Shown: in pieces, positions 8,225-17,397 of the stretch
Layout of the letters: the number at the start of each line of letters is the position of its first letter
How positions within the stretch are numbered: position 1 is the stretch's first letter
DNA from: Pedobacter sp. BMA
GTDB lineage: Bacteria > Bacteroidota > Bacteroidia > Sphingobacteriales > Sphingobacteriaceae
DNA: 64,000 nucleotides
Assembly: GCF_001027745.1 (NCBI RefSeq)
Contig: NZ_LECU01000003.1
Coordinates: 403,415-467,414, forward strand
Reading direction: 5' to 3'
Notes under the pieces: generated by a model
Told to the model about the DNA's origin: nothing
Database searches by the model: none
Seen by the model: only the letters and a program-made list of their open reading frames with translations
Translations under genes and position numbers: made by a program

Positions 8225-9175
8225 ATGAAATCATTTACTTACGAGCGTGTGCATACGCCCGCAGAAGCGGCAGCAGCTGCAGCCCGCATGCCAGGATCAA
8301 AGTTTCTTGCCGGAGGTACCAATTTGCTTGATTTGATGAAATTACAGATTGAAACTCCGGTACACCTGATTGATATTGGCAAACTAGAACTTAATAAAAT
8401 AGAACACACTTTGACCGGCGGGCTCCGAATAGGAGCCTTGCTTTCAAATACTGACCTGGCCGCGGATTTATCGGTGAGACGGGATTATCAGATATTAGCC
8501 AGGGCCTTACTTGCAGGGGCATCCGGACAGCTCAGAAATAAGGCGACAACAGCGGGGAATTTGTTGCAAAGAACCCGTTGTCCTTATTTTTATGATACCA
8601 ACCAGCCCTGCAATAAACGGGTTCCGGGCAGTGGTTGCGCTGCTATAACCGGTTTTAGCAGGCAACTGGCCGTAATTGGTTCAAGTAATGCCTGCATTGC
8701 GACTCACCCCAGTGATATGGCCGTTGCCATGATGGCTCTTGACGCTGTTATTGAAACAATAAATCCTAAAGGTAAAGTCCGGCTTATTCCGATCGCAGAC
8801 TTTTACCGGCTTCCCGGAAAAACCCCGCATATAGAAACTGTTTTAGAAAAAAATGAACTGATTACCTCCGTAGTTCTTCCCCCGCCATCTGGTGGTATGC
8901 ATTTTTATCATAAGGTTCGCGACCGTTCTTCGTATGCTTTTGCTTTGGTGTCCGTAGGTGCTATCCTGCATAAGGATGGTTCAGGTCAAATCGCAGTTGG
9001 AGGAGTTGCTGCTAAACCCTGGAGAAATAAGAGCATTGAAAAAGTAGTGCCTTTGGGCGCGAAAGCCTTTACTGAAAAATTATTTGCAAAAGCTAGACCT
9101 ACACAGGAGAATGCATTTAAGATTCAACTGGTCGAGCGCGCTTTAGAAGGAATTTTAAAAGAAGGGAGAAGTTAA
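8225..9175 (+). CDS. paoB: Aldehyde oxidoreductase, FAD-binding subunit (PaoB type)
   Basis: The FAD subunit of the molybdenum hydroxylase, 316 aa from the ATG at 8225 ([20 protein letters not shown]). An earlier in-frame start at 8180 would overlap the previous gene, so 8225, four bases after its stop, is preferred. FAD-binding motifs: [13 protein letters not shown] (residues ~27-40) and [16 protein letters not shown]. The Cys-rich insert [11 protein letters not shown]...GSGC...[11 protein letters not shown] matches the extra [4Fe-4S] binding loop of PaoB. The mature enzyme passes electrons to an acceptor that is not identified here. Confidence 0.88.
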   Translation: MKSFTYERVHTPAEAAAAAARMPGSKFLAGGTNLLDLMKLQIETPVHLIDIGKLELNKIEHTLTGGLRIGALLSNTDLAADLSVRRDYQILARALLAGASGQLRNKATTAGNLLQRTRCPYFYDTNQPCNKRVPGSGCAAITGFSRQLAVIGSSNACIATHPSDMAVAMMALDAVIETINPKGKVRLIPIADFYRLPGKTPHIETVLEKNELITSVVLPPPSGGMHFYHKVRDRSSYAFALVSVGAILHKDGSGQIAVGGVAAKPWRNKSIEKVVPLGAKAFTEKLFAKARPTQENAFKIQLVERALEGILKEGRS

Positions 9176-9176
9176 T

Positions 9177-11387
9177 ATGAAATTTGATAAACCAGCAGGC
9201 AAAAATCCAACTGACCAGATGAAGGTTATTGGTAAGCCACTAGACCGGATTGACGGACCCTTAAAAACTACTGGAACCGCAAAATATGCCTATGAATATA
9301 ATGAGCCGAACAAAGGTCATGCATATGGATACATTGTGGGCGCAGCCATTGGAAAAGGGCGGATCGATTCCATTAACCAGTACGCGGCCAAAAGAGCTCC
9401 TGGAGTTCTCGCCATTGTCACTTATGAAAATGCAGGACCACTTCAAAAAGGTATGTTCTATGTAGACAGGCTTCTGGCAGGTCCGGAAATTGACCATTAC
9501 CACCAGGCGGTGGCAGTAATTGTTGCAGAGACGTTTGAACAAGCCAGGTCAGCTGCAGCCTTATTGAAAGTAAATTATACGAGGCTCAAAGGATCCTTTG
9601 ATTTCAAAGCGCTTAAAGATTCTTCCATTACCCCAAAGCGTGGAGCGTATGGTCCGGCCCCTCAAAGTGAAGTAGGTAACTTTAAAGGTGCCTTCGATAC
9701 AGCCGATGTTAAACTTGACCAGACTTATACCACCCCAGATCAATCCCACGCCATGATGGAACCTCATGCTACTATCGCCAGGTGGGACGGGGATAAATTA
9801 ACCTGCTGGTGTTCGATACAACAGCTAAACTGGGGTGTACGGGATTTGGCAAATGTTCTTGGCATACCCAAAGAGAATGTTAGACTGATTTCCCGTTTCA
9901 TTGGAGGAGGTTTTGGTGGTAAAGGTACAGTGCTGTCAGATATAGTTGCTGCATCACTTGGCGCAAGAGCAGCCGGACGTCCGGTAAAAATAGCCCTTCA
10001 GAGGCCATTAATCTTTAATAACACGACACATCGTCCGGCTACAATACAGCGAATTAGGATTGGAACTAAAAAAGACGGTACCATTACTGCAATAGGACAT
10101 GAAAGCTGGTCTGGAAACCTTCCTGGGGGTATGAGTGAATCTGCAACAGCGCCCACCAGTTCACTTTATGCCGGCGCCAATCGTATGCTTCATTTGCGCC
10201 AGGCAGTTCTAGACCTTGGGGAAGGTAATGCAATGCGGGCACCAGGAGAGGCTAGCGGGATGATGGCTCTTGAAATTGCAATGGACGAGATGGCTGAAAA
10301 GTTAAAGATGGACCCTGTAGCATTCAGGATCCTTAATGATACTCAGGTAGACCCGGCCGAGAATAAACGTAGATTCTCGACACGACTACTGGCGAAATGC
10401 TTGAGTGAGGGAGCAGAAAAATTTAATTGGAACAGGCGTCCGGACTCAGTAGGTACCATGAAAGAAGGAAAATGGTTGATTGGGATGGGAGTAGCTTCTG
10501 CAGTTCGCGGCGCTCCAATTACTAAATCTGCAGCCCGTGTTCGCCTTAACAAAGATGGGATCGTAACTGTAGAAACTGATATGACAGATCTTGGAACAGG
10601 CAGTTATACTATAATCGGACAGACTGCAGCTGAAATGATGGGTGTAGGAATTGAAAAGGTGATTGTAAAGATTGGCGACTCTTCCTTCCCGGAATCTTCA
10701 GGATCCGGTGGACAATGGGGAGCTGCTTCGTCGACATCCGGTGTTTACGCCGCCTGCATAAAGCTTCGCGAAGCGGTGGCCAGATCTTTAGGATTTGACC
10801 CTGAGAAAACAGAGTTTTCTGATGGGAAAGTACATTCAGGTAGCCGTAGTTTCGTGCTCCGTGCTGCTGTAAAAACAGAGGAAATAGTTGCCGAAGATGA
10901 GATGACTTATGGAGAGCTTTCTAAACAATATGCACAGGACACCTTTGGTGCACACTTTGTTGAGGTTGGTGTAAATGTCTATACATGCGAGATACGGGTT
11001 AGGCGAATGCTTGCAGTTTGTCATGCTGGTAGAATTTTAAATCCAAAATCGGCACGTAGCCAGGTTATTGGCGCAATGACTATGGGTGTAGGTGCAGCTT
11101 TAATGGAAGATCTTGTCGTTGACAAAAACCGGGGTTTCTTTGTAAATCACGATCTGGCAGGCTACGAAGTTCCGGTCCATGCAGACATTCCTTATCAGGA
11201 GGTCATTATGTTAGATGATGTCGATCCTACCATGTCGCCTATGAAAGCTAAGGGAATTGGTGAGCTTGGCCTTGTTGGGGTCGCAGCTGCCATTGCCAAC
11301 GCAGTTTATAATGCAACTGGGGTAAGGGTACGGGAATATCCAATTACTATAGATAAGCTATTAGGAAAGATTAAAATAGATGCCTAA
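9177..11387 (+). CDS. paoC: Aldehyde oxidoreductase, molybdenum-binding subunit (PaoC type)
   Basis: The 736-aa catalytic subunit binding the molybdopterin cofactor. Visible motifs: RPLIFNNTTHRPATIQR, GGGFGGKG (FGGKG of the xanthine-oxidase family), MRAPGEASGM, and the catalytic glutamate near residue 696 in KGIGELGLVGVAAAIANAV. The substrate class is aldehydes by homology; the exact substrate is not visible. It overlaps nothing and starts one base after the FAD subunit stop. A perfect hairpin follows the stop codon. No XdhC/PaoD-type cofactor-insertion chaperone is encoded next to it, unlike the E. coli operon; MoaA is found 3.6 kb downstream. Confidence 0.9.
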   Translation: MKFDKPAGKNPTDQMKVIGKPLDRIDGPLKTTGTAKYAYEYNEPNKGHAYGYIVGAAIGKGRIDSINQYAAKRAPGVLAIVTYENAGPLQKGMFYVDRLLAGPEIDHYHQAVAVIVAETFEQARSAAALLKVNYTRLKGSFDFKALKDSSITPKRGAYGPAPQSEVGNFKGAFDTADVKLDQTYTTPDQSHAMMEPHATIARWDGDKLTCWCSIQQLNWGVRDLANVLGIPKENVRLISRFIGGGFGGKGTVLSDIVAASLGARAAGRPVKIALQRPLIFNNTTHRPATIQRIRIGTKKDGTITAIGHESWSGNLPGGMSESATAPTSSLYAGANRMLHLRQAVLDLGEGNAMRAPGEASGMMALEIAMDEMAEKLKMDPVAFRILNDTQVDPAENKRRFSTRLLAKCLSEGAEKFNWNRRPDSVGTMKEGKWLIGMGVASAVRGAPITKSAARVRLNKDGIVTVETDMTDLGTGSYTIIGQTAAEMMGVGIEKVIVKIGDSSFPESSGSGGQWGAASSTSGVYAACIKLREAVARSLGFDPEKTEFSDGKVHSGSRSFVLRAAVKTEEIVAEDEMTYGELSKQYAQDTFGAHFVEVGVNVYTCEIRVRRMLAVCHAGRILNPKSARSQVIGAMTMGVGAALMEDLVVDKNRGFFVNHDLAGYEVPVHADIPYQEVIMLDDVDPTMSPMKAKGIGELGLVGVAAAIANAVYNATGVRVREYPITIDKLLGKIKIDA

Positions 11388-11396
11388 AGTATGCCT

Positions 11397-11422
11397 ATGG
11401 TTACTGGGATTCCAGTAACCAT
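11397..11422 (+). terminator. Hairpin after paoC
   Basis: ATGGTTACTGG and CCAGTAACCAT form a perfect 11-bp stem around a GATT loop, 10 bases after the paoC stop. There is no T-tract on the plus strand, so it may act as a terminator or an mRNA-stabilising 3' structure. Confidence 0.6.
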
Positions 11423-11639
11423 CAAAGGCCTTACAGAAATTTATAAATAAACGATCACAACCTATAAATCCAGAAAAACCTGGCCATATTAGTCACCTGT
11501 GACATTGTAAGTATGATGAAGCTGTGTCCGTCCGGTCATATTCTGCATTTAATATGTAGGCATACTGCCGCGTGCCCACAATCTTGGATCTGTTAAAGGC
11601 GGCCTAAAAAAACCTGCTTTGCCTATCTATAATGTGAAT

Positions 11640-11705
11640 CTGTAAAAGTGGTAAATAATACAGTATTCTGTATAAAACGGCAAAAGCTCAGACTATCGAT
11701 ATTTG
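11640..11705 (+). promoter_or_regulatory. Second copy of the AraC-type operator with -7 box
   Basis: The 39-bp element at 11640-11678 repeats the one at 6875-6913 (GTAAAAGTGGTAAAT and GTATTCTGTATAAAAC, same spacing). A -7-like box, GATATTTG (one mismatch to TAnnTTTG), starts at 11698, at exactly the same distance as in the first copy. It precedes the lipoprotein/alcohol dehydrogenase/SDR operon. The rest of the 400-base gap back to paoC shows nothing else recognisable. Confidence 0.6.
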
Positions 11706-11789
11706 TGCTATTACCTTTTAGGAGTTTCGAGCTCGAAAAAGAAATCTAATCGTGGTCATGAAGTTTTAAAATTATTAGATCAAATCACT

Positions 11790-11906
11790 ATGAAAAGCAT
11801 TGTAAAAATAACGTTGATATCCATCAGCTGCATACTGGGAATAGCATGTAGCAACAATCAAAACCAGGAAAAAATGGAAACAGATAAAAAACAATTAGAA
11901 GCGTAG
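11790..11906 (+). CDS. Very small lipoprotein (38 aa), possibly truncated
   Basis: From ATG 11790 the frame reads MKSIVKITLISISCILGIAC, a lipoprotein signal with lipobox GIAC, followed by only 18 residues (SNNQNQEKMETDKKQLEA) and a stop. An upstream start at 11703 is possible but would place the signal in the middle. Either it is a genuine micro-lipoprotein or the head of a longer lipoprotein whose body was deleted. It is the first frame after the 11640 operator and sits 48 bases before the alcohol dehydrogenase gene. Confidence 0.4.
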   Translation: MKSIVKITLISISCILGIACSNNQNQEKMETDKKQLEA

Positions 11907-11954
11907 CGCTTAGCTGCAAAGATAACATGGAAGAGAATAATAAAAGTGATTTTA

Positions 11955-13136
11955 ATGAAGGACAATAATCAATCATCAAGAAGAAAGTTTATTCAGCAGA
12001 CCACACTGGTAGGTGCAGGATTAATATTAGCAGATCCATTACGGGTGCTTTCACAGAACGATCAGCCAGAAATTATGGCCAGCAATATTAAATCAAGGGG
12101 ATATGCAGGAAAAGATGTGGCAGGGAAAATGGCTCCATGGAACTTTGAAAGAAGAGCTGTGGGTGATAACGATGTGCTAATTGACATAAAATATTCCGGG
12201 ATCTGCCATTCCGATATCCATACGATAAAAGGGCATTGGGGCGAGCAAAAATACCCTCAGGTTCCAGGGCACGAGATTGCCGGTATCGTAACCGCAGTTG
12301 GTAAAAATGTTACCAAGTTTAAAGTGGGCGATAAAGCAGGTGTCGGATGTATGGTAAATAGTTGTATGCAATGTGAGAGCTGCAAAAACGGAGAAGAACA
12401 CCACTGCGAAACAACGGGAATGGTTGGCACCTACGGCACGCCGGAAAAAAGCTCTCCAACAGGTATTACCCAAGGGGGCTATTCCAACAACATCGTGGTT
12501 ACGGAGCATTTTGCTATAAAAATCCCTAAAAACATCGAACTTCAATATGCAGCGCCATTGCTTTGTGCTGGGATTACCACCTATTCTCCGATGATGCAGT
12601 ATAAAATGAGGAAAGGGGACAAAGTTGGTGTGGTTGGTATTGGTGGACTTGGACACATGGCGATAAAAATTGCAGTTTCAAAGGGAGCCGAAGTCTATGC
12701 CTTCACCACTTCTGCTTCAAAAACGGATGACATTAAAAAGTTTGGTGCAAAAAAAGTAATCGTCGTTGAGTCAGCAGACAATTTGAAACCCTGGAAAGGC
12801 AAGCTTGATTATATGATCTCTACTGTTCCATACAGCTATGAAATGTCGCCATATATAGATTGCGTAAAGCCATATGGCAATTTTACACAGGTTGGCCAGC
12901 CTATCAATGGTGCCCTGCCGATCAATAATTTCAACATGATCTTTAACCGAGTAAACTTCAACGGATCAATGATCGGAGGAATTCCGGAGACACAGGAACT
13001 AATGGATTATTGTGCAGAAAATAAGATCTATCCACAGATCCAGATTATTAAGGCCGGTGAGATCAATGATGCCTGGGAAAAGGTGGTGAAAAAACAGGCC
13101 CGATATCGTTATGTCATTGATGCGGCAACAATATAA
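11955..13136 (+). CDS. Zinc-dependent alcohol dehydrogenase (CAD/YahK type) with Tat-like leader
   Basis: A medium-chain dehydrogenase of 393 aa. Zinc-site residues: GICHSDIH (catalytic Cys), GHEIAG (His-Glu) and the structural cluster CMQCESCKNGEEHHC. The NAD(P) motif is GVVGIGGLGHMAIK. It matches the cinnamyl-alcohol dehydrogenase/YahK group, which reduces aldehydes with NADPH. Unusual is the ~40-residue N-terminal extension SSRRKFIQQTTLVGAG then LILADP, which looks like a twin-arginine leader. An NADPH enzyme would find no cofactor supply in the periplasm, so either the leader is not functional or the enzyme differs. Start may also be 11946 (MILMKD). Confidence 0.85.
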   Translation: MKDNNQSSRRKFIQQTTLVGAGLILADPLRVLSQNDQPEIMASNIKSRGYAGKDVAGKMAPWNFERRAVGDNDVLIDIKYSGICHSDIHTIKGHWGEQKYPQVPGHEIAGIVTAVGKNVTKFKVGDKAGVGCMVNSCMQCESCKNGEEHHCETTGMVGTYGTPEKSSPTGITQGGYSNNIVVTEHFAIKIPKNIELQYAAPLLCAGITTYSPMMQYKMRKGDKVGVVGIGGLGHMAIKIAVSKGAEVYAFTTSASKTDDIKKFGAKKVIVVESADNLKPWKGKLDYMISTVPYSYEMSPYIDCVKPYGNFTQVGQPINGALPINNFNMIFNRVNFNGSMIGGIPETQELMDYCAENKIYPQIQIIKAGEINDAWEKVVKKQARYRYVIDAATI

Positions 13137-13166
13137 TACAACAACAAGTATTTAATATTAAATGCA

Positions 13167-13916
13167 ATGAAAGATCAGGTAATATTTATAACAGGAGGAG
13201 CTATCGGTATGGGGGAAGCGGTAGCGATTTTGGCGGCTGAAAGAGGCGCTAAAGTGGTAGTAGCAGATGTCAATGAGGAGGCTGCCCGGCAAACGGTAAA
13301 TAAGATCAAAGCAGCCGGTGGAGAGGCTAGTGCGGTAAAATGCGATGTTTCTTCAGCCAGTGAGGTAGAGGCAGCAATTAAGTTTTCGGTAGATACCTAC
13401 GGCAAGTTAGATGCGGCATTCAATAATGCCGGTATACAGCCCCGCCCCAAAAAACTGGCAGACCTGAGCGAAGAAGAATATGATCGGGTAATGAATATTA
13501 ACTTAAAAGGCGTATTTCTTTGTTTGAAATATGAACTGCAGCAGATGCAAAAACAGGGAGGTGGGGTAATTGTCAACAACTCATCTATCGGCGGGCTAAA
13601 AGCCGGCCCAGGCAGAGCAGCTTATCACGCCACAAAGCATGGTGTACTAGGCCTTACTAAATCAGCAGCTGTAGAATATGCACCTTTAGGTATTCGCATC
13701 AATGCAGTTTGCCCCGGGACGATAGAAACGCCAATGGTCGCAGAAATGTTCGAATTGGGTGATTTGGATAAGCAGGCCAATGAACAGGGAGCTCCGATTA
13801 AAAGACTGGGCAAACCTAGCGAAGTAGCTGAAGTCGTATTGTGGCTCTTAAGCCCGGCAGCAAGCTTTATTATTGGTCAGCCAATCTCTGTGGATGGTGG
13901 CTTGAGCATTATATAA
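13167..13916 (+). CDS. SDR-family oxidoreductase
   Basis: A 249-aa classical SDR. Cofactor motif GGAIGMGEA (the Rossmann glycines with a Met), ADVNEEAA after strand 2 suggesting NAD(H) preference (Asp), NNAGIQ, NNSSIGG with the catalytic Ser and YHATK as YxxxK. The C-terminus (IGQPISVDGGLSII) is typical of glucose-1-dehydrogenase/3-oxoacyl reductase-like SDRs. It is 30 bases downstream of the alcohol dehydrogenase and 17 bases before a second SDR, so the three are likely cotranscribed from the 11640 promoter. Substrate unknown. Confidence 0.87.
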   Translation: MKDQVIFITGGAIGMGEAVAILAAERGAKVVVADVNEEAARQTVNKIKAAGGEASAVKCDVSSASEVEAAIKFSVDTYGKLDAAFNNAGIQPRPKKLADLSEEEYDRVMNINLKGVFLCLKYELQQMQKQGGGVIVNNSSIGGLKAGPGRAAYHATKHGVLGLTKSAAVEYAPLGIRINAVCPGTIETPMVAEMFELGDLDKQANEQGAPIKRLGKPSEVAEVVLWLLSPAASFIIGQPISVDGGLSII

Positions 13917-13933
13917 CATAAACAAAATCAATC

Positions 13934-14680
13934 ATGGAAAATAATATCAAAGGTAAAGTAGTAGTCATTACCGGAGCAAGTAGTGGAATGGGCGAAGCAG
14001 CTGCTAAATACCTGTCAGCACTTGGAGCAACAGTTGTACTGGGCGCAAGAAGAACTGACAAAATTAAAAAGCTCGCCGAAGATATACAGGAAATGGGCGG
14101 AAATGCACTTGCCTATGCTGTGGATGTAACGGTCCGGGAACAGGTAAAGGGGCTGGTAGATGCCGCTGTGGAACAATTTGGACGTGTGGACGTAATTCTT
14201 AATAATGCAGGTGTCATGCCGCTATCGCCGATAGACCGCCTAAATTTTGAGGAGTGGGATGCAATGATAGATGTGAATATCAAAGGAGTACTCAATGGTA
14301 TTGCCGCTGTTCTTCCTTACATGAAAGCGCAAAAATCAGGTCAGATCATCAACACCTCTTCTGTAGCCGGTCATAAAATATTTAACGGATCAGCAGTTTA
14401 TTCGGCTACTAAATTTGCTGTAAGGGCACTTTCAGAAGGCTTACGTATGGAGGTAAAGCCTTATAATATTCGAACCACAATTGTTTGCCCCGGCGCTGTT
14501 AAAACAGAGTTATTGGAACATATCACCGAGGCTGATATTCAGCAGGCTAACAAAGATTATGTGGGAGAAGTGGGAATCAGTCCGGATAGTTTTGCACGTG
14601 TGGTTGCTTTTGCAATCAGCCAACCCGAGGATGTAGATATTAATGAAGTCATCTTCCGTCCAACAGCGCAGGAACTTTAG
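13934..14680 (+). CDS. SDR-family oxidoreductase (YdfG-like)
   Basis: A 248-aa short-chain dehydrogenase with [23 protein letters not shown] and YSATK. After the second strand comes GARRTDK; the Arg pair suggests NADP(H) use. The C-terminus ([18 protein letters not shown]) is the hallmark of the subgroup near serine/3-hydroxy acid dehydrogenase YdfG and clavaldehyde dehydrogenase-like enzymes. Last intact gene of the alcohol dehydrogenase/SDR operon: a strong hairpin lies 36 bases after its stop. Confidence 0.87.
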   Translation: MENNIKGKVVVITGASSGMGEAAAKYLSALGATVVLGARRTDKIKKLAEDIQEMGGNALAYAVDVTVREQVKGLVDAAVEQFGRVDVILNNAGVMPLSPIDRLNFEEWDAMIDVNIKGVLNGIAAVLPYMKAQKSGQIINTSSVAGHKIFNGSAVYSATKFAVRALSEGLRMEVKPYNIRTTIVCPGAVKTELLEHITEADIQQANKDYVGEVGISPDSFARVVAFAISQPEDVDINEVIFRPTAQEL

Positions 14681-14715
14681 ACATGATAAGGAAGCCGGTT
14701 TGAACGTATTGAGAT

Positions 14716-14743
14716 CTGGCAGCTAAGCTAAAATAGCTGCCAG
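14716..14743 (+). terminator. Hairpin ending the alcohol dehydrogenase/SDR operon
   Basis: CTGGCAGCTA and TAGCTGCCAG form a perfect 10-bp stem around an 8-base loop (AGCTAAAA). No T-run follows, so termination strength is uncertain. Confidence 0.55.
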
Positions 14744-14769
14744 TCGTAATTGATATAACCTTATAATAA

Positions 14770-15018
<249 letters not shown>

Positions 15019-15024
15019 ATAGAT

Positions 15025-16014
15025 ATGACATCAAAATTAATTGATCAACACGGCAGAACACTCGACTACCTGCGTCTTTCGGTCACAGACCGTTGTAATT
15101 TCAGGTGTTATTACTGTATGCCTGAAGAAGGCGTTACTTATGTTCAGCGAAAAGAACTGATGAGCTTCGAAGAGATGCTGCAGTTGACTTCTTTGTTTTG
15201 CCGTTTAGGAATCTCTAAAATCCGAATTACTGGCGGTGAGCCTTTTTTACGGCAGGGGATTATGCCTTTTTTGCGCCAGCTGAGTTTTACCGAAAGTTTA
15301 AATGAGATTACAGTAACCAGCAACGGCACTTTGTCTGACAATTACCGTAAGGAGCTGTTACAACTTGGAATTCGTAAAATAAATATCAGCCTGGATTCCC
15401 TGGACCGTGAGCGTTTTGCTCAAATTACCCGAAGGGACAGTTTTGATAACGTGTTCGGCAGCATTATTAAACTGCTGGATTGGGGCTTTGAGGTAAAGCT
15501 CAACTGTGTTGTAGCAAACAATAAAAATATTCAGGACATTATTCCTTTTGTCGAACTGACCAGACATTATGATCTTTCAGTCCGTTTCCTTGAAGAAATG
15601 CCGTTCAATGGAAACAGTCAGTCAGCTAACGAATTTTTGTGGGGGCATAAAGAGATAAACAATTATATCTGTGAGCACTACAATAATATTATTCCTCTGT
15701 ATAATGCGACTAGTTCAACTTCTATCAATTACAGAATCAATGGCTACAATGGCACTTTTGGAATTATCCCCTCGTTCAGCCGGACATTCTGCGGTACTTG
15801 TAACCGTGTTCGCCTGTCAGCGACAGGAGAGCTGCGTACCTGTCTTTATGGTGCACCAGTACTGAATCTTCGTGATTTCTTGCGTGAAAAGGTTCCAGTG
15901 CCGATGATAGAACAGCAGATTATTGAAGCGGTTTCGAAACGCGCGCGTGATGGTTTTGAAGCGGAATTGAGCGGAGGATCAGTTCATACGTCTATGTCTG
16001 CCTTAGGCGGCTAA
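15025..16014 (+). CDS. moaA: GTP 3',8-cyclase MoaA (molybdenum cofactor biosynthesis)
   Basis: A 329-aa radical SAM enzyme that starts molybdopterin synthesis by cyclising GTP. The SAM cluster is C24/C28/C31 (DRCNFRCYYC), the GGEP motif follows (ITGGEPFLR), and the C-terminal cluster that binds GTP is CGTCNRVRLSATGELRTC (CX2CX13C). The protein ends in GG, the double-glycine tail needed for activity with MoaC. No moaC, moaE, moeA or mob genes are present in the window, so it probably supplements a pathway elsewhere. Its position inside the redox island suggests it supports the PaoABC enzyme. Confidence 0.93.
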   Translation: MTSKLIDQHGRTLDYLRLSVTDRCNFRCYYCMPEEGVTYVQRKELMSFEEMLQLTSLFCRLGISKIRITGGEPFLRQGIMPFLRQLSFTESLNEITVTSNGTLSDNYRKELLQLGIRKINISLDSLDRERFAQITRRDSFDNVFGSIIKLLDWGFEVKLNCVVANNKNIQDIIPFVELTRHYDLSVRFLEEMPFNGNSQSANEFLWGHKEINNYICEHYNNIIPLYNATSSTSINYRINGYNGTFGIIPSFSRTFCGTCNRVRLSATGELRTCLYGAPVLNLRDFLREKVPVPMIEQQIIEAVSKRARDGFEAELSGGSVHTSMSALGG

Positions 16015-16321
16015 CTATAAATCTCCCTGAAAGCACCCTTTCTAAGTGCTGCTTATTCATCACTAGATACTGATTCAGGAGCCATTAGGCCGATGAGTTT
16101 ATGCAGCCGGAACTTATTGATGATTTAATACCTGCCAGAAAGTAGCCATGAAGATCGGCTAGAAGTAGAGACTCTTCTACTATATTACCATCTCATTAAA
16201 ATAAGCTTGACATCTCTCATAATTTCTTGTTATTTGGGATCGTCTAAGAATAGACCGTTTAATGATATAAAATGAAATGAGTATTTGATATGGTAAGGCT
16301 AAATTGTCTAAATCGAATGCT
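16015..16321. other. Intergenic region between convergent moaA and AraC gene
   Basis: No gene seen. A weak inverted repeat (AGTAGA/TCTACT, around 16164-16181) may serve as terminator between the two converging genes. Confidence 0.3.
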
Positions 16322-17206
16322 TTAAGTCATATTACGTTTATCTGCACTTTGCCGGTATTCCGTTGGAGATACACCTATGGTTCGTAACACATAGCGGCTA
16401 AAATAGGAAATGGACGAAAAATTCATTTCCTCCGAGATATCGGTCAGCGTTAATTGTTTATTTCGCAATAGCGTTGTTATTTCGCTGATGGTAAACCGGT
16501 CTATCCAAAAGGTAGCCGTGCGGCCACTAACCTTTTTACAGACTTCCGAAAGGTATTTTGGCGTAACAAACAATTTAGAGGCATAATAAGCTACCTCTCT
16601 ATTTTTCCGATACTCGCCTGTTTCTAAGAGTTCCACAAAACGTCTTAAAAGGAAGGCATTCTGATCAGAGACGGAACTTTTACTATTTATTCGTTTGTGG
16701 ATATTATAAAGGTCAAGGAAAAATGCAACAACTAAACAACCCATTAATTCATGATAAAACGTATGCGTGATCTCGGGTAGTCGATATGCAATCTGCTTCA
16801 GGTCATTGTCACATATTGCCCTTTCTTCAGCTGTGAGTGTAAGAACAGGATTTTGAAGCAGCGCGAGGTTACCGATAATGTCATAGTCGTTATATGGAGA
16901 ATTTTTGCGAACAAACTGATAGGAAACGTAAAGAACGGTGACATCAAAGTCATCAGAAATAGAAATTTCAGAGACAAGTTTTCCATGCGTCCAAATCACA
17001 AAATCACCCTCTTTTATTCTAAAAGAACTTCCTGACATCTGAAAATTGCAATGCCCTTTTTTACAAAGGACATGTATGGCATACAGACTAAACCTGTCAG
17101 AGTCTACTTCTTCAAGAGAGTCAGAAAAAACGAGGTCTGACGGCTCAAAACCATAGTAGCCTGGATGCACATTTCCTATAGGTGTAGGGTAGAACGTATT
17201 TTTCAT
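16322..17206 (-). CDS. AraC-family transcriptional regulator
   Basis: About 294 aa from ATG 17206 (MKNTFYPTPIGNVHPGYYGF), which has a purine-rich GAGAAG just upstream; ATG 17221 is an alternative. The N-terminal half is a cupin-type ligand region (YAIHVLCKKGHCNFQMSG, SSFRIKEGDFVIW). The C-terminal half (~190-290) holds the two helix-turn-helix motifs: YYASKLFVTPKYLSEVCKKV and TLTDISEEMNFSSISYFSRY, ending GVSPTEYRQ. It is of a different subgroup from the three regulators at 3059, 6808 and 36868. It is divergent from the hydrolase/decarboxylase/AKR operon and is its probable regulator. Confidence 0.87.
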   Translation of the reverse strand: MKNTFYPTPIGNVHPGYYGFEPSDLVFSDSLEEVDSDRFSLYAIHVLCKKGHCNFQMSGSSFRIKEGDFVIWTHGKLVSEISISDDFDVTVLYVSYQFVRKNSPYNDYDIIGNLALLQNPVLTLTAEERAICDNDLKQIAYRLPEITHTFYHELMGCLVVAFFLDLYNIHKRINSKSSVSDQNAFLLRRFVELLETGEYRKNREVAYYASKLFVTPKYLSEVCKKVSGRTATFWIDRFTISEITTLLRNKQLTLTDISEEMNFSSISYFSRYVLRTIGVSPTEYRQSADKRNMT

Positions 17207-17362
17207 TTTTTCTTCTCGCATACAAAACAAAGAAAGTTAAAATATTTAAATAACAGGCTTACAGGTCTTTCATTATTATGATGATTTTAATAATTACTTA
17301 AAAACGGAAAAAAGTGAAAATAGTCCCGCCCTGTGTGAAACAGAATAACAAAAGGCACCATG

Positions 17363-17370
17363 TACTTTTG
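17363..17370 (+). promoter_or_regulatory. Candidate -7 promoter box for the hydrolase operon
   Basis: TACTTTTG fits TAnnTTTG and lies 27 bases before the hydrolase ATG, in the gap divergent from the AraC gene. A GTGAAA-containing repeat upstream (AAGTGAAAAT and GTGTGAAACAG, 17312-17344) could be the AraC site. The -33 element is not clear. Confidence 0.35.
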
Positions 17371-17397
17371 TCTTAATAAAAAACAAAGATAAAATAG

